DNA of 64,000 bases from Candidatus Scalindua sp. SCAELEC01 (lineage in GTDB: Bacteria > Planctomycetota > Brocadiia > Brocadiales > Scalinduaceae). The position numbers were made by a program, and so were the translations under genes. The stretch is taken from the NCBI GenBank assembly GCA_004282745.1, contig SHMT01000024.1:1-64000 (forward strand). The letters are read 5' to 3'. Shown piece after piece: positions 53,359 through 62,110 of the stretch. The notes beneath the pieces are model-generated. The model was given only the letters and a program-made list of their open reading frames with translations, made no database searches and was not told where the DNA came from. Every line of letters begins with the position of its first letter. Within the stretch, counting starts at the first letter, position 1.

Positions 53359-53539
53359 TATCGCCTACTCAAAGAGGGGCTATAGTGCGTATGGTTGTAA
53401 AAAAAAGAGGTATCGTTGAGCAGGACAAGAAGCGACCTGCTCAACGATCGAAAAGAGAAGTAAATGTATTTAACATTTATAAAGATAGTAACATTACTCA
53501 GGTCTCTTTTGTTCCCATAAAACTTTTTTTCTTGAATAC

Positions 53540-54079
53540 TTACCGTAACAATTTATCTATCAGGTTGTTCGCACTATCTACATCAAAGTTTCCCAGTTGT
53601 TTAAAACGAATCGTACCTCTTTTATCAATAATGGTAATACAGGGCGTTCCGCCAGTCTTGAATGTGCTCATCGTAATCGGAATAGTTTCTCCCGGACCAA
53701 ACATATCCACACCAACTGGGTGGGTTATTCCTTTTTTACGAACATACTCTTTAAGGAGAGAAGGCGCTTGGTCTTGATGATGTTCAAAGACCGTATGGAT
53801 AGATAAAAATATAATATCTTCTCTCTCTCTATACCTCTTTTCCCAAAAAAGCATCAAGGGGATTGAGAAGGTTTTACATCCAAAACATTTCATCTGAAAG
53901 AAGTTAATAACGATAACATTTCCTCTCATACCTTCTAATGTTCCAGGAGAATCATCATCGATCCATTCTGATATAACCAGCTCAGGCGCTTTCTCATTGA
54001 CCACACTACCTTCTGCAATGAGTTCGGGTAACACCAATACTAATAGATAAAGTGCAATTATATAGCGAATTCTCTTCAT
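53540..54079 (-). CDS. Exported TlpA/AhpC-type thioredoxin-like protein
   Basis: A signal peptide (about residues 1-23) precedes a thioredoxin fold. The redox motif is MKCFGCKTFS (C-F-G-C, in place of the usual CPPC or CGPC of TlpA) near residue 63-70, and GGTPCITIIDKRG holds the cis-proline and an extra cysteine. Long loops such as HTVFEHHQDQAPSLLKEYV resemble AhpC/TSA-like redoxins. It would act outside the cytoplasm in disulfide exchange. No strong ribosome binding site is visible before ATG. The next gene upstream on this strand is the polytopic glycosyltransferase, 51 bases away. Confidence 0.8.
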   Translation of the reverse strand: MKRIRYIIALYLLVLVLPELIAEGSVVNEKAPELVISEWIDDDSPGTLEGMRGNVIVINFFQMKCFGCKTFSIPLMLFWEKRYREREDIIFLSIHTVFEHHQDQAPSLLKEYVRKKGITHPVGVDMFGPGETIPITMSTFKTGGTPCITIIDKRGTIRFKQLGNFDVDSANNLIDKLLR

Positions 54080-54130
54080 GCGATTTGTGAACTACCAAAA
54101 TTTCTTCAAAAATATGTTTTTTGTCTACTG

Positions 54131-55597
54131 CTACTTCCCCTTCAACGGTTCAGGACAAACTATTTTACCGATACGGGGATATTTTAACAATTCATAGAGT
54201 AAAAGACAATAAAAAGGAACATATTCAGGCAACTTTAACCAATGTACTTCTCTCCACACCCATTCATTGTTGTGCTCAATCAGTGTTGAAAAGAGAGCAT
54301 GATTCATCAAATAGTAGAAGACTATTGAACCGGTAAACAAAATCCAGGCTTTACTATGATAAAAGCAGAGAAAAGGAACGATCCAGGTCAAATACCATGG
54401 GTGAACCGTCGGTGCCAGTAGTATAAGTGTACCTATCGACAAAAACGCGAACCTTAAGGCCTCACCACCATGATACAAACCACCCGGACAATATTCCACC
54501 CTGTTCGATTGTTGGAATGAGCCTGAAGGAATCATATACTCATCTTGTTTTAGATTGCCCTTCGCAGAGATACACAAATAGAGCATTACCAAACTAAAAA
54601 TGGCGAGAATGACAACTTTAGATATTACGGATGACCCCCCTGTTATACAGAGAATCAGAAAATGGACAGAATCATTAAAATGGTAGTGTGTACCAAAATG
54701 AAAAAGGGTCGAAAACAGCCCTTTACCTGCACTCAAATAGGGTATGTACAGGAGAGCAATCAGGAGCAACATGAGAGCAAGATACTTTAGCTTATGTTTA
54801 GGGAGTAAAAAAGGAACAACAATGACAAAAACAAATTTTGACATAACGGCAAGGGCAATAGAAACCGTTGACAGTATAATCTTTCTGGCTGAGAAAAGGT
54901 ATATTGCAAGCATTACAAAGAAAATCTGCAAGGAATCACAATGCCCTCTACCCGCAAAACTCATAAGAATTAGGGGGCTCCACGCGTATATTAAAACATG
55001 CTCTGGCGCTCTCCTCATCCTTTTTAAGAACTTTGCTAATAGTACAATTGAGAGGAGATCAAATACCAAAAAAATCGCTTTTAATGAAAGAACAGAGTGG
55101 GAGACATAATCCGCTATGGCAAACACTATCAAGGTAAGTGGAGGGTAGATTGTTGTGAGGTGTTTATGGTTAATGCCTTCGAAGAAATTATCACGAAGAT
55201 ATTCAAGCTCTGGAGATCCAGGGGGATACAAATAGGGATTAATCCCGTGTAATTGCAACCGCCCCTCCCATAGATAACGAAACACGTCATCTGATGGCGT
55301 CATGGGAAATAACGTAAAACGGAAGATGAATGCAAAGACCAGAATTGACCAAAACACGAGTCTACGAGAGCTCGTTTCCTCCGTATCAGGTGTCACAAAA
55401 TTTTTTAATACATAGAATACAGAAAAAACGTATACAAGAAAAGAAGAGGTGTACAATAAAGCGAAGAGTGGTATTTTTTCCTTAATATCACCAATAGACA
55501 AAATCAGAACGGAGAGAATTTCAATACATACACCGAAAGTTACTACGGTTATAAATTTTTTCTTCATTTCTCTTGGGAAGGGAAAAATTGCGCCCAT
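54131..55597 (-). CDS. Polytopic GT-C type glycosyltransferase (mannosyltransferase-like)
   Basis: About 12 membrane helices with the first-loop acidic motif TPSDDVFRYLWEGRLQLHG and NPYLYPPGS, then TTIYPPLTLIVF and HPWYLTWIVPF, the pattern of polyprenyl-phosphate-dependent GT-C enzymes (GT87 and relatives). It would transfer a sugar outside the cytoplasmic membrane to a lipid or glycan. ATG 55597 lies inside the end of a family C repeat; an internal start at 55567 (MKKKFITVV) is also possible, and no clear ribosome binding site exists for either. It may form a unit with the downstream thioredoxin-like gene. Confidence 0.85.
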   Translation of the reverse strand: MGAIFPFPREMKKKFITVVTFGVCIEILSVLILSIGDIKEKIPLFALLYTSSFLVYVFSVFYVLKNFVTPDTEETSSRRLVFWSILVFAFIFRFTLFPMTPSDDVFRYLWEGRLQLHGINPYLYPPGSPELEYLRDNFFEGINHKHLTTIYPPLTLIVFAIADYVSHSVLSLKAIFLVFDLLSIVLLAKFLKRMRRAPEHVLIYAWSPLILMSFAGRGHCDSLQIFFVMLAIYLFSARKIILSTVSIALAVMSKFVFVIVVPFLLPKHKLKYLALMLLLIALLYIPYLSAGKGLFSTLFHFGTHYHFNDSVHFLILCITGGSSVISKVVILAIFSLVMLYLCISAKGNLKQDEYMIPSGSFQQSNRVEYCPGGLYHGGEALRFAFLSIGTLILLAPTVHPWYLTWIVPFLCFYHSKAWILFTGSIVFYYLMNHALFSTLIEHNNEWVWREVHWLKLPEYVPFYCLLLYELLKYPRIGKIVCPEPLKGK

Positions 55598-55754
55598 CAC
55601 AAATCGGTTTTTGGAATTTCTGAGCTGGAGTTTGTATGAAATTTTGAGATCTCAATTGAACAAAACAAGACGTTGAGAACTTTGTAATTGCAGAGAATTG
55701 AAAATTTTAAGTGAAATCTGGCTCTGAAAACCGAACAGTAATTTGTGATGGGGA
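55595..55754 (-). repeat. Family C repeat, copy 3 (inverted)
   Basis: CATCACAAATCGGTTTTTGG ... CCGAACAGTAATTTGTGATGGGG, homologous to the other C copies in reverse. Its left end overlaps the start of the glycosyltransferase gene. Confidence 0.75.
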
Positions 55755-55833
55755 TAAACGCCTAAACCGCCGTTTCACCCTCTCTTTCCCCGCCCATTCT
55801 GCTGCCCCGTTCCCGAAAGTAACGTTGCAAGCG

Positions 55834-56232
55834 CTACATATCGTAGAGATAATTATCGTTTATTATTTTGAGCTTCCCAATAAAATGCAAGGCCACCCCC
55901 ACCTTTTTTGAAGTACCCACTATTCCTAAATTTTCTATCTCATCTACTCTTACGACCTCTCCTGATCCCGTAAGCTTGATAGTCTTACTTGAAAACCAAT
56001 TTTTATCTATTGAAGCCGTTATTTCTAACTGAACCATTTTCCCTACAGAGAAGTGTTTGCGACATTCAGTTATCACCTCAAGATAGGCTCCACTAGGACT
56101 TACATCCCTTGTCATTGCCTTATGACCCGGTAGCACAACCTGCAGTGAGTGCCCTAGTCTCCTGTCAGAACGCCTTTCGATCCTATTAAGAAAGTTCTTC
56201 ACATCCCTATTTTCAGTAAAATTTGTGTTCAT
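55834..56232 (-). CDS. PilZ domain protein
   Basis: A single PilZ domain of 132 residues with RRSDRRLG (RxxxR) and RDVSPSGAYLE (D-x-S-x-x-G), both complete, so cyclic-di-GMP binding is likely. The remainder aligns with the PilZ protein at 30.2-30.6 kb (IRLSGSG versus IKLTGSG; GVAVRF versus GVALHF). GGGAGG seven bases before ATG supports the start. Neighbouring glycosyltransferases suggest, without proof, a link to surface glycan control. Confidence 0.9.
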   Translation of the reverse strand: MNTNFTENRDVKNFLNRIERRSDRRLGHSLQVVLPGHKAMTRDVSPSGAYLEVITECRKHFSVGKMVQLEITASIDKNWFSSKTIKLTGSGEVVRVDEIENLGIVGTSKKVGVALHFIGKLKIINDNYLYDM

Positions 56233-56410
56233 TTATTACCTCCCTTTTCTCAATATATTTTACCTAACATAGGTACATGAACAATCGTTATAACAAAATT
56301 GTTCATTTTATATTTCTTTCCTTTGGCCTCCCCTCCAGAATATGGAAACAAATTATCGAAATAACGGTCTGAGAATAATTCAACACCCTCATACCAATGA
56401 TCCAAGTACG

Positions 56411-57715
56411 TTATAAATTTGCCTCAATTACCTGCTCCATCCGAACAGGCTCCGACTTCTTTTTACAATAGTTTCTATCATTACGATCGGATAGATATTC
56501 AAAGAGAGGGCAAATTACTTTTTTCCTGCTCCTCCTTATGCCTTCATCCCGAGAATAATTGATAATTTTGGTGAAACTTTCCCATCTCGGAGAAACTCTC
56601 CCTGCCTTAATTTTCTCTATTTCAACACTCCCTACCTTTTCAACCCTTATACCATAAGCTATAGAACCATTGGTAACAATGAGTAAGGAGCACTCCCTAT
56701 CGAAGTAAATTTCTGGAAATCTTGGTTTCGCATTTCTATACAAATTCATGGCTACATTAACTTTGGCAACAATCTCTTTCGCCTGCTTTATGGGGACATC
56801 CCCAAAAAGGGAGAAGGCATAGGACGAAAATTTTTCCGGTGGCTGCTCGGCAATAATACGGACCTTACGGTTCGAAAAAAGACCAACCATAACAACCTTA
56901 TCCATGGTTTTACGATAATCCCAGTAATAAGGTAGCATTATCCGTTTGTCATTCTTGTCTGGACCATAGAAAGCGGCCCTCTTTCTTTGCCCTTTACCGT
57001 CACCTTTTCTGAAAATAACTCCTACCTCCCACAACAGTTGTTTAAAATCTTTTGATTTATCGAACAACTTGGGATCAAATTGTGGACTTAATCTACCGAT
57101 GTAAACTTTAGGATTACCCTGAAACATCATTCGGACACCCTTCAAGCAAAATGGATATTTTCCCCCATTACGAACAATCATATACTGAAAACGCTTTCCA
57201 AAATCCTCAACAATGGAGATCGGTACATATTCCCCCAATTGTAGTCTATCCAGACAATTTAATTGAGCATGACTCCTCACTAAATCAATGGCCGCCTCCA
57301 TTTCAGCATCGTTATCCACCATCACCACTTGCGAGTCAATAAAATGGTTAACAATCTCACACATTGTGCCATGGTACTTTGCTGGCACTTCGAGTTGTTT
57401 CAACTTATCAAACCATTTCTCAGGTATCTTCCCTTGGGAGGGAAAAGAGTTGAAAGCTACCATTGATCTCTCTTTTTCTGAATTTACCGTTTGTATCTCT
57501 TCAATGATTATCGTTGCTTCGTTTACACTATCCATATTTTGCATAGTGTGTAAATTTTCAATCCATGGTTTAACACGAAGGCGTCTACTACCGATACGCT
57601 TTAATGACTTGAGATTCTTTAATACCTCTTTATCTTTGGCTTTAATAATTTTTGCCCGTTTAGGACTTTTCGTTTGGTTACACGATTTTTCAATTTCCTT
57701 ATCAATTTTTTCCAA
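56411..57715 (-). CDS. Protein of unknown function, 434 aa
   Basis: I do not recognise this protein. It begins with a lysine-rich region (KSPKRAKIIKAKDKEVLKNLKSLKRIG) shortened here to its character: very basic and probably disordered. The core (about 90-400) is alpha/beta with PAKYHGTMCEIVNHFID, FPEIYFDRECSLLIVTNGS and YAFSLFGDVPIKQAKEIV. There is no signal peptide or membrane helix. TTG 57715 is the apparent start, with AAAGGGG too close and GGAGG farther upstream, so the start is uncertain. The basic N-terminus could bind nucleic acid. Neighbours are a PilZ gene and a family B repeat. Confidence 0.7.
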   Translation of the reverse strand: MEKIDKEIEKSCNQTKSPKRAKIIKAKDKEVLKNLKSLKRIGSRRLRVKPWIENLHTMQNMDSVNEATIIIEEIQTVNSEKERSMVAFNSFPSQGKIPEKWFDKLKQLEVPAKYHGTMCEIVNHFIDSQVVMVDNDAEMEAAIDLVRSHAQLNCLDRLQLGEYVPISIVEDFGKRFQYMIVRNGGKYPFCLKGVRMMFQGNPKVYIGRLSPQFDPKLFDKSKDFKQLLWEVGVIFRKGDGKGQRKRAAFYGPDKNDKRIMLPYYWDYRKTMDKVVMVGLFSNRKVRIIAEQPPEKFSSYAFSLFGDVPIKQAKEIVAKVNVAMNLYRNAKPRFPEIYFDRECSLLIVTNGSIAYGIRVEKVGSVEIEKIKAGRVSPRWESFTKIINYSRDEGIRRSRKKVICPLFEYLSDRNDRNYCKKKSEPVRMEQVIEANL

Positions 57716-57786
57716 TGCCCCTTTCTCAACCTCCCTTCTTCTGTTTATTCATCTGTCTAATTTTGGTAATAGTATCTAGAATAATT

Positions 57787-57933
57787 AGTGTCTGAACGAA
57801 AACCCTGTGTTTGAATGAAAAGTGCCTAGGTACAAGGCGCGTAATAATTTCGTAACCGGAACGTACAATTGTACTTGAGGATTGCGAAATTATTGCAGCA
57901 ACGCAGTAGATGGGTAGTTTTCGTTCAAACACT
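57787..57933 (+). repeat. Family B repeat, copy 3
   Basis: Nearly identical to copy 1 at 29173-29318, including the doubled left end (AGTGTCTGAACGAAAACC then CTGTGTTTGAATG). Flanked by AATT on both sides, a possible target duplication. Confidence 0.85.
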
Positions 57934-57954
57934 AATTAAGCAGGAATTTATCAT

Positions 57955-58010
57955 TAGTGGCTGTATTAAAACCGCCCAGATACAAGACGCATGATGACTT
58001 CGTAATTTGA
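57955..58010 (+). repeat. Family B remnant
   Basis: GCCCAGATACAAGACGCATG followed by ACTTCGTAATTT resembles the left half of family B, truncated. Confidence 0.45.
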
Positions 58011-58041
58011 GAAAAATATCAATCGAAACACTTTTTTACCG

Positions 58042-58710
58042 TTAACGAGTCAGACTCTTTCGTCTTACTAAATATAAAACCAATAATAATTGATTTCTCA
58101 GGGAGGTTCTTAATAAACCTTTTTCCCCCCATCGTCTCACTGATGCAAAAATCTCCTTATCAACAATCATTATTTCCCCATACCTTCTTAACCGATATAC
58201 AAAATCGAGGTCCTCACAAACTTCCATCACCTTAAAACCCCCCAGTTTTTTGAATAAAGATCTCTTAACAAACAACCCTTGATCCCCATACGGCAATTTG
58301 AAAATTTTTGAGCGGAGATTTATGCCTATCTCGATCATCCGGTAGGAGAACTTGCCTGATAACAGTTTTATCTTAAATGCACCTCCAACCGCCAATGATT
58401 CTTCAATTACGTGTGGAACCTCCAGAACAATTTCTCCAGACAGGATACAATCAGCGTGGAGAAAAAGAAGAATATCACCGTGGGAAACCGATGCCCCTAG
58501 GTTCATTTGAACAGCCCGGCCTCTGACAGAAGAGAGAACCTTAACTCCTTTATACACTCTTGCAACTTGAACGGTACTATCATCACTACCACCATCCACA
58601 ACTATAATCTCAATACCAGGAATTTTGACCAACCCCTCTAAACATCTCTTAATATTTTCTTCCTCATTAAACGTTGGAATTATTATTGAGATACATTTTT
58701 CTCTACCCAT
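58042..58710 (-). CDS. GT2 glycosyltransferase (TIGR04283-like)
   Basis: The protein opens CISIIIPTFNEEENIKRCLE, then IIVVDGGSDDSTVQVA, RAVQMNLGA and LLFLHADCIL, the blocks of the TIGR04283 branch of family 2 glycosyltransferases, including the DxD-like HAD. The C-terminal part has GGAFKIKL and YGDQGLFVKRSLF. It uses a nucleotide sugar in the cytoplasm; the acceptor is unknown. I place the start at ATG 58710 (MGREKCISII). The frame is open to 58782, but those 24 codons come from a family C repeat fragment. It may be co-transcribed with the next GT2 gene upstream. Confidence 0.9.
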   Translation of the reverse strand: MGREKCISIIIPTFNEEENIKRCLEGLVKIPGIEIIVVDGGSDDSTVQVARVYKGVKVLSSVRGRAVQMNLGASVSHGDILLFLHADCILSGEIVLEVPHVIEESLAVGGAFKIKLLSGKFSYRMIEIGINLRSKIFKLPYGDQGLFVKRSLFKKLGGFKVMEVCEDLDFVYRLRRYGEIMIVDKEIFASVRRWGEKGLLRTSLRNQLLLVLYLVRRKSLTR

Positions 58711-58714
58711 TGCA

Positions 58715-58799
58715 AAAAATTTTTGGGAATTTCTGGACAGGAGTTTTTCTGAAATTTTCATTCTTCGATTAAGCAAAACCATTATCAGATGAGTATACC
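58715..58799 (-). repeat. Family C fragment at the 5' end of the GT2 gene
   Basis: GGGAATTTCTGGACAGGAG and GAAATTTTCATTCTTCGATT match the inverted right half of family C. The end GATGAGTATACC is the repeat terminus. It supplies the leader, and possibly an extended N-terminus, of the glycosyltransferase. Confidence 0.65.
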
Positions 58800-58858
58800 A
58801 ATTCAGATGGCGTGGAAGGCTTGACAGCTCTGTCTGGTGATTTCCATGGGCACTGGTA

Positions 58859-59554
58859 TTATCTGAGAAAACTATATTTAATAATAGTAAAAATAATTTT
58901 AACCCCTGCTTTTATTGACCCTGATACCGTACCCGTAATCTTTGATGTGCCAATTCGCTTTCTATACCGAACAGGCACTTCAACTACCCTTAATCCCTTC
59001 TGTATGGCCCTAATCTGCATCTCAACGGTCCACCCGAAACCTCTATCTCTCATTCCCAAGCCCATCAACGCATCGTATCTAATAGCTCTGAAAGGTCCCA
59101 AATCAGTATACTGAAACCCGTAGAATAAGCGGATCAAGAAAACAGCAAGTTTATTGCCGATAATCGCTTGCGGTAATAATGCCCCCTTTTCCCTTCTCCC
59201 TAATAAACGTGAACCAATTACCAGATCGGCTTTATTGCTCAACAACGTTTCTAAAAGTATATGAAGGTCCTGAGGGTAATCACTGTAGTCTGCATCAATA
59301 AAGACCACAATCTCAGTATTGTGATCAAGCGCAGACATACCCCTCCAGCAAGCGGAACCGTAACCCCTTATTGGTTCGGCAACTACCTTTGCCCCACGAT
59401 CAACAGCTACTTGCGCAGTCCTATCATAGCTACCATTATCTACAACGACAATTTCTCTCACAAAATCTTTCGGGATATCACGAATGACAAAATCAATTGA
59501 CTCTTCTTCGTTTAGGGCAGGTATGACGAAGGAAACTTTTGGGATCTTATGCAT
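58859..59554 (-). CDS. GT2 glycosyltransferase (dolichol-phosphate mannose synthase-like)
   Basis: The 231-residue protein starts KVSFVIPALNEEESIDFVI, with IVVVDNGSYDRTAQVA, IRGYGSACWRGM, VVFIDADYSDYP (DxD metal site) and VIGSRLLG, then TDLGPFRAIRYDAL and FGWTVEMQIRAI. This is the pattern of polyprenyl-phosphate sugar synthases, lacking the C-terminal membrane helices some carry. It could supply a lipid-linked sugar to the GT-C enzyme 3 kb away. It ends 76 bases before the next GT2 gene. Confidence 0.92.
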   Translation of the reverse strand: MHKIPKVSFVIPALNEEESIDFVIRDIPKDFVREIVVVDNGSYDRTAQVAVDRGAKVVAEPIRGYGSACWRGMSALDHNTEIVVFIDADYSDYPQDLHILLETLLSNKADLVIGSRLLGRREKGALLPQAIIGNKLAVFLIRLFYGFQYTDLGPFRAIRYDALMGLGMRDRGFGWTVEMQIRAIQKGLRVVEVPVRYRKRIGTSKITGTVSGSIKAGVKIIFTIIKYSFLR

Positions 59555-59579
59555 GGGGTCTCTAACCCTTACCTATTCT

Positions 59580-59602
59580 CTTAGGATCCAGGAAAGAATC
59601 CT
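59580..59602. repeat. Family A end fragment
   Basis: TTAGGATCCAGGAAAGAAT matches the family A terminus only; the rest of the element is absent. Confidence 0.5.
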
Positions 59603-59642
59603 GCAACTTCAGAACTCCTGACCCAGTATATTTGCCATAAAT

Positions 59643-59762
59643 AGTGTTTGAACGAAAACTGCCCAGGTACAAGGCGCGTAATAATTGCGTACTCCTCACG
59701 TACTTGAGGAGTACGCAATTATTACAGTAACACAGTAGATGGGTAGCCTTCGTTCAAACACT
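59643..59762 (+). repeat. Family B repeat, copy 4
   Basis: A shorter, more diverged copy with a stronger internal hairpin (GCGTACTCCTCACGTACTTGAGGAGTACGC, shown only by its two arms GCGTACTCCTC and GAGGAGTACGC). Ends AGTGTTTGAACGAAAACTG and TTCGTTCAAACACT. Confidence 0.8.
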
Positions 59763-59770
59763 CATTATGT

Positions 59771-60586
59771 TCACTCCACAATGATGCCCGCATACCCTAC
59801 CACTTGGTCGTAATCTCCTGATACCTTTCCACTCGTTTCATAGCCGATTAATTCCGCTTTCGTTGCCGCTCTCTCTTTTGAACAGATGAGCATTGAAATT
59901 GCCGGGGCAATACCACACATAGTGATATTGTGTTCCTGCACCACACGATAAAGACCTTCCTCTCGTAATGCCACGATTTCGGTAATGGCTAACGTATCTT
60001 TCCTATTCGCTGATTTTTGGTTCTCATAATGCGTCATATCAGATGAGGCAATTACAAGGGCGTTCCGACGTATTTTCAGAAGAACCTCCCCAATCGATTT
60101 ACCGAAAACCTTCAAATCCTTATATCTATTTGAGCGTATGACGATAACGGCAATCTTTACCAGCGGATTCAAGTATTGCAAAAAAGGCAAAAGCACCTCA
60201 GCTGAATGTTCGCGGACATGTGCCTCTTGGTCTATTTTCACAAGATCACACGAGCCTATAATTTTTTGAACCAGTTCTACATCCGTAGGAACTTTACCGA
60301 GGGGTGTACGCCAACACCCTTCAGGCCAGATCGAAAAGGGAGACCCCAGCCCGGTATGATTTGGTGCGAGTATCACTACCGTATCAGGTACAACTATTCC
60401 AGAAAATACGCTTCCCATCACTCTACCGGAATAGACATACCCTGCATGAGGACTTATGAGGCCTAATACCTTTTTTCGCTCTGCTTTCGCATCCACAAGT
60501 CTCCCCAGCTCCTCAATGAGCGCTGCTTTATTTCCCGGATAAAAACTCCCGGATACGACAGGTAATCGAACGATTTCTCTTCCCAC
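59771..60586 (-). CDS. MEMO1 / AmmeMemoRadiSam system protein B
   Basis: The protein has the MEMO fold signature: RLPVVSGSFYPGN near the start, ISPHAGYVYSGRVMG, ILAPNHTGLGSPF, REHSAEVLLPFLQY, VIASSDMTHYE and VGYAGI. Family proteins resemble class II extradiol dioxygenases and are often encoded with a radical SAM protein and an AMMECR1 protein, neither of which is in the window. GTG 60586 gives 271 residues, the usual length; the frame is open to 60688 but the extra 34 residues are atypical. No strong ribosome binding site supports either. Confidence 0.88.
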   Translation of the reverse strand: MGREIVRLPVVSGSFYPGNKAALIEELGRLVDAKAERKKVLGLISPHAGYVYSGRVMGSVFSGIVVPDTVVILAPNHTGLGSPFSIWPEGCWRTPLGKVPTDVELVQKIIGSCDLVKIDQEAHVREHSAEVLLPFLQYLNPLVKIAVIVIRSNRYKDLKVFGKSIGEVLLKIRRNALVIASSDMTHYENQKSANRKDTLAITEIVALREEGLYRVVQEHNITMCGIAPAISMLICSKERAATKAELIGYETSGKVSGDYDQVVGYAGIIVE

Positions 60587-60859
60587 GGTATTTAGAGCAA
60601 AATGGTACGTTGTAAAAACCAACCAAACACATTCAGTGTAACAATGAGCCATTTTTATGTCAAAACCTTTTATTAGTCTCAAAATCAAACAGTTTCATCA
60701 TTTAGCAATTTCTGAGAGAACGTCTTCCTTGGTGTTATCCACACCGACGTCTGGGACAGGGTTTAAAAACCACCGGTCCTCATGTAACAAACTGGCCGGA
60801 CAAAAACAGATGAGAAATGTATCTCTTTTTGTCCTGACTCATCCAGGTTGACCTTTTGT

Positions 60860-60887
60860 TTGACAAAAAAATTTTTTTTGATACCAT
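60860..60887 (+). promoter_or_regulatory. Candidate promoter of the PP-loop gene
   Basis: TTGACA (60860-60865) and TACCAT (60882-60887) are 16 bases apart with an A/T-tract spacer. The -10 box matches at four of six positions. Confidence 0.4.
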
Positions 60888-60967
60888 GGACCGGTTCCGC
60901 AATCGACGCGTTTTGCGGGTTGAATAACCAAATCAATAATGAAATTTATAGTACCTAATTAGAAAAA

Positions 60968-61975
60968 ATGACAAAAGCATTAGCATTACTATCAGGCGGT
61001 TTAGATAGCACGTTAGCCATTCGAGTAATTCAGGAACAGGGAATAGAGGTTATTGCCCTGAACTTTGTAACGGTCTTTTGTCTTTGCACGTCCAAAGGGA
61101 GTTGCAAGCTTGAGGCAGTAAAGGTTTCTGAAAAACTTGGTATCCCGATAAAAGTAATAAACACAACGAAGAGTTTTCTGGAAATTGTCAAGAAGCCAAA
61201 ACATGGTTACGGCAAGAACATGAACCCCTGCATAGATTGCCGCATAAATATTTTTAGAGCTGCAGGGGAATATATGAAGGAGATTGAGGCCTCTTTTTTA
61301 ATCACTGGGGAAGTTCTGGGACAGAGGCCCATGTCACAAAGGAAAGAGGCCATGAAGACAATTGATAAAGAAGCGGGGCTAACGGGACTTGTTTTAAGGC
61401 CTCTTTGTGCACAACACCTGGAGCCAACAATACCTGAGAAGAACGGACTTGTTGATAGGGATAAACTCTTACAAATTAAGGGTCGTTCACGAAAAGACCA
61501 GATACAGCTTGCTGATATTTTCCAAATCACCGATTATCCATGTGCATCCGGAGGATGCTTACTCACTGATCCGGAATTTGCTAACAGGATGAAGGATTCG
61601 CTTGATCATGAAAATCCTGTAGTCAATGATGTTAATCTGTTAAAAGTTGGTAGACATTTTCGTATTGATGACAAGACAAAAGTCGTGGTTAGTCGACAGG
61701 AAGATGAAAACCTCACGATTCAGAATTTGGCAAAAGAGGACGATTATCTCCTGCAACTAAAGGATTTTCCAGGCCCTCTGACACTTGTTCGGGGAGAAGT
61801 CAATGACGAAAAATTGAAGCTTGCGGCACAACTTACAGCCAGAAGTAGTAAGGCAAAAGACCTTGAAAATGTTGAAGTAGTAATATCCAAGGCCAAACAG
61901 ACTTCTCCACAACACATCTTACAGGTACCTCGAATTGCCCCTCATATAGCTGATGAACTCATGATAAGAAAATAG
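60968..61975 (+). CDS. PP-loop ATPase with NFACT-R (DUF814)-type C-terminus
   Basis: The N-terminal domain has the pyrophosphatase loop LLSGGLDSTLA (residues 7-17), with CLCTSKGSC, NPCIDCRINIF, ITGEVLGQRPMSQR and YPCASGGCLLTDP, the layout of ThiI/MnmA-like tRNA-thiolation enzymes. The conserved cysteines suit sulfur handling or a metal cluster. The last 120 residues (NLLKVGRHFRIDDKTKVVVS, LVRGEVN) match the NFACT-R domain, a proposed RNA-binding module known to be fused to such enzymes. It probably modifies RNA; the exact nucleotide is unknown. The start ATG is the first in the alignment. Confidence 0.88.
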   Translation: MTKALALLSGGLDSTLAIRVIQEQGIEVIALNFVTVFCLCTSKGSCKLEAVKVSEKLGIPIKVINTTKSFLEIVKKPKHGYGKNMNPCIDCRINIFRAAGEYMKEIEASFLITGEVLGQRPMSQRKEAMKTIDKEAGLTGLVLRPLCAQHLEPTIPEKNGLVDRDKLLQIKGRSRKDQIQLADIFQITDYPCASGGCLLTDPEFANRMKDSLDHENPVVNDVNLLKVGRHFRIDDKTKVVVSRQEDENLTIQNLAKEDDYLLQLKDFPGPLTLVRGEVNDEKLKLAAQLTARSSKAKDLENVEVVISKAKQTSPQHILQVPRIAPHIADELMIRK

Positions 61976-62031
61976 TTTTTTACCGTGCTACTAAATATGA
62001 AAAACTTATTAACTGCAAGGTTAATATAATC

Positions 62032-62060
62032 TTGACATTTATCACCTACTTTACTAAAAT
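62032..62060 (+). promoter_or_regulatory. Strong sigma70 promoter
   Basis: TTGACA (62032-62037), 17-base spacer, TAAAAT (62055-62060). It points at the MaoC-like gene 50 bases downstream. Confidence 0.7.
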
Positions 62061-62110
62061 CCAGCATACCCATAATTTTGTAATACTATATTTTGTGACC
62101 TTCCGATCCC

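Noticed and set aside
57726-57932. 68-codon minus-strand frame
   Set aside because: It lies almost wholly inside family B copy 3 and reflects repeat sequence, not a gene.
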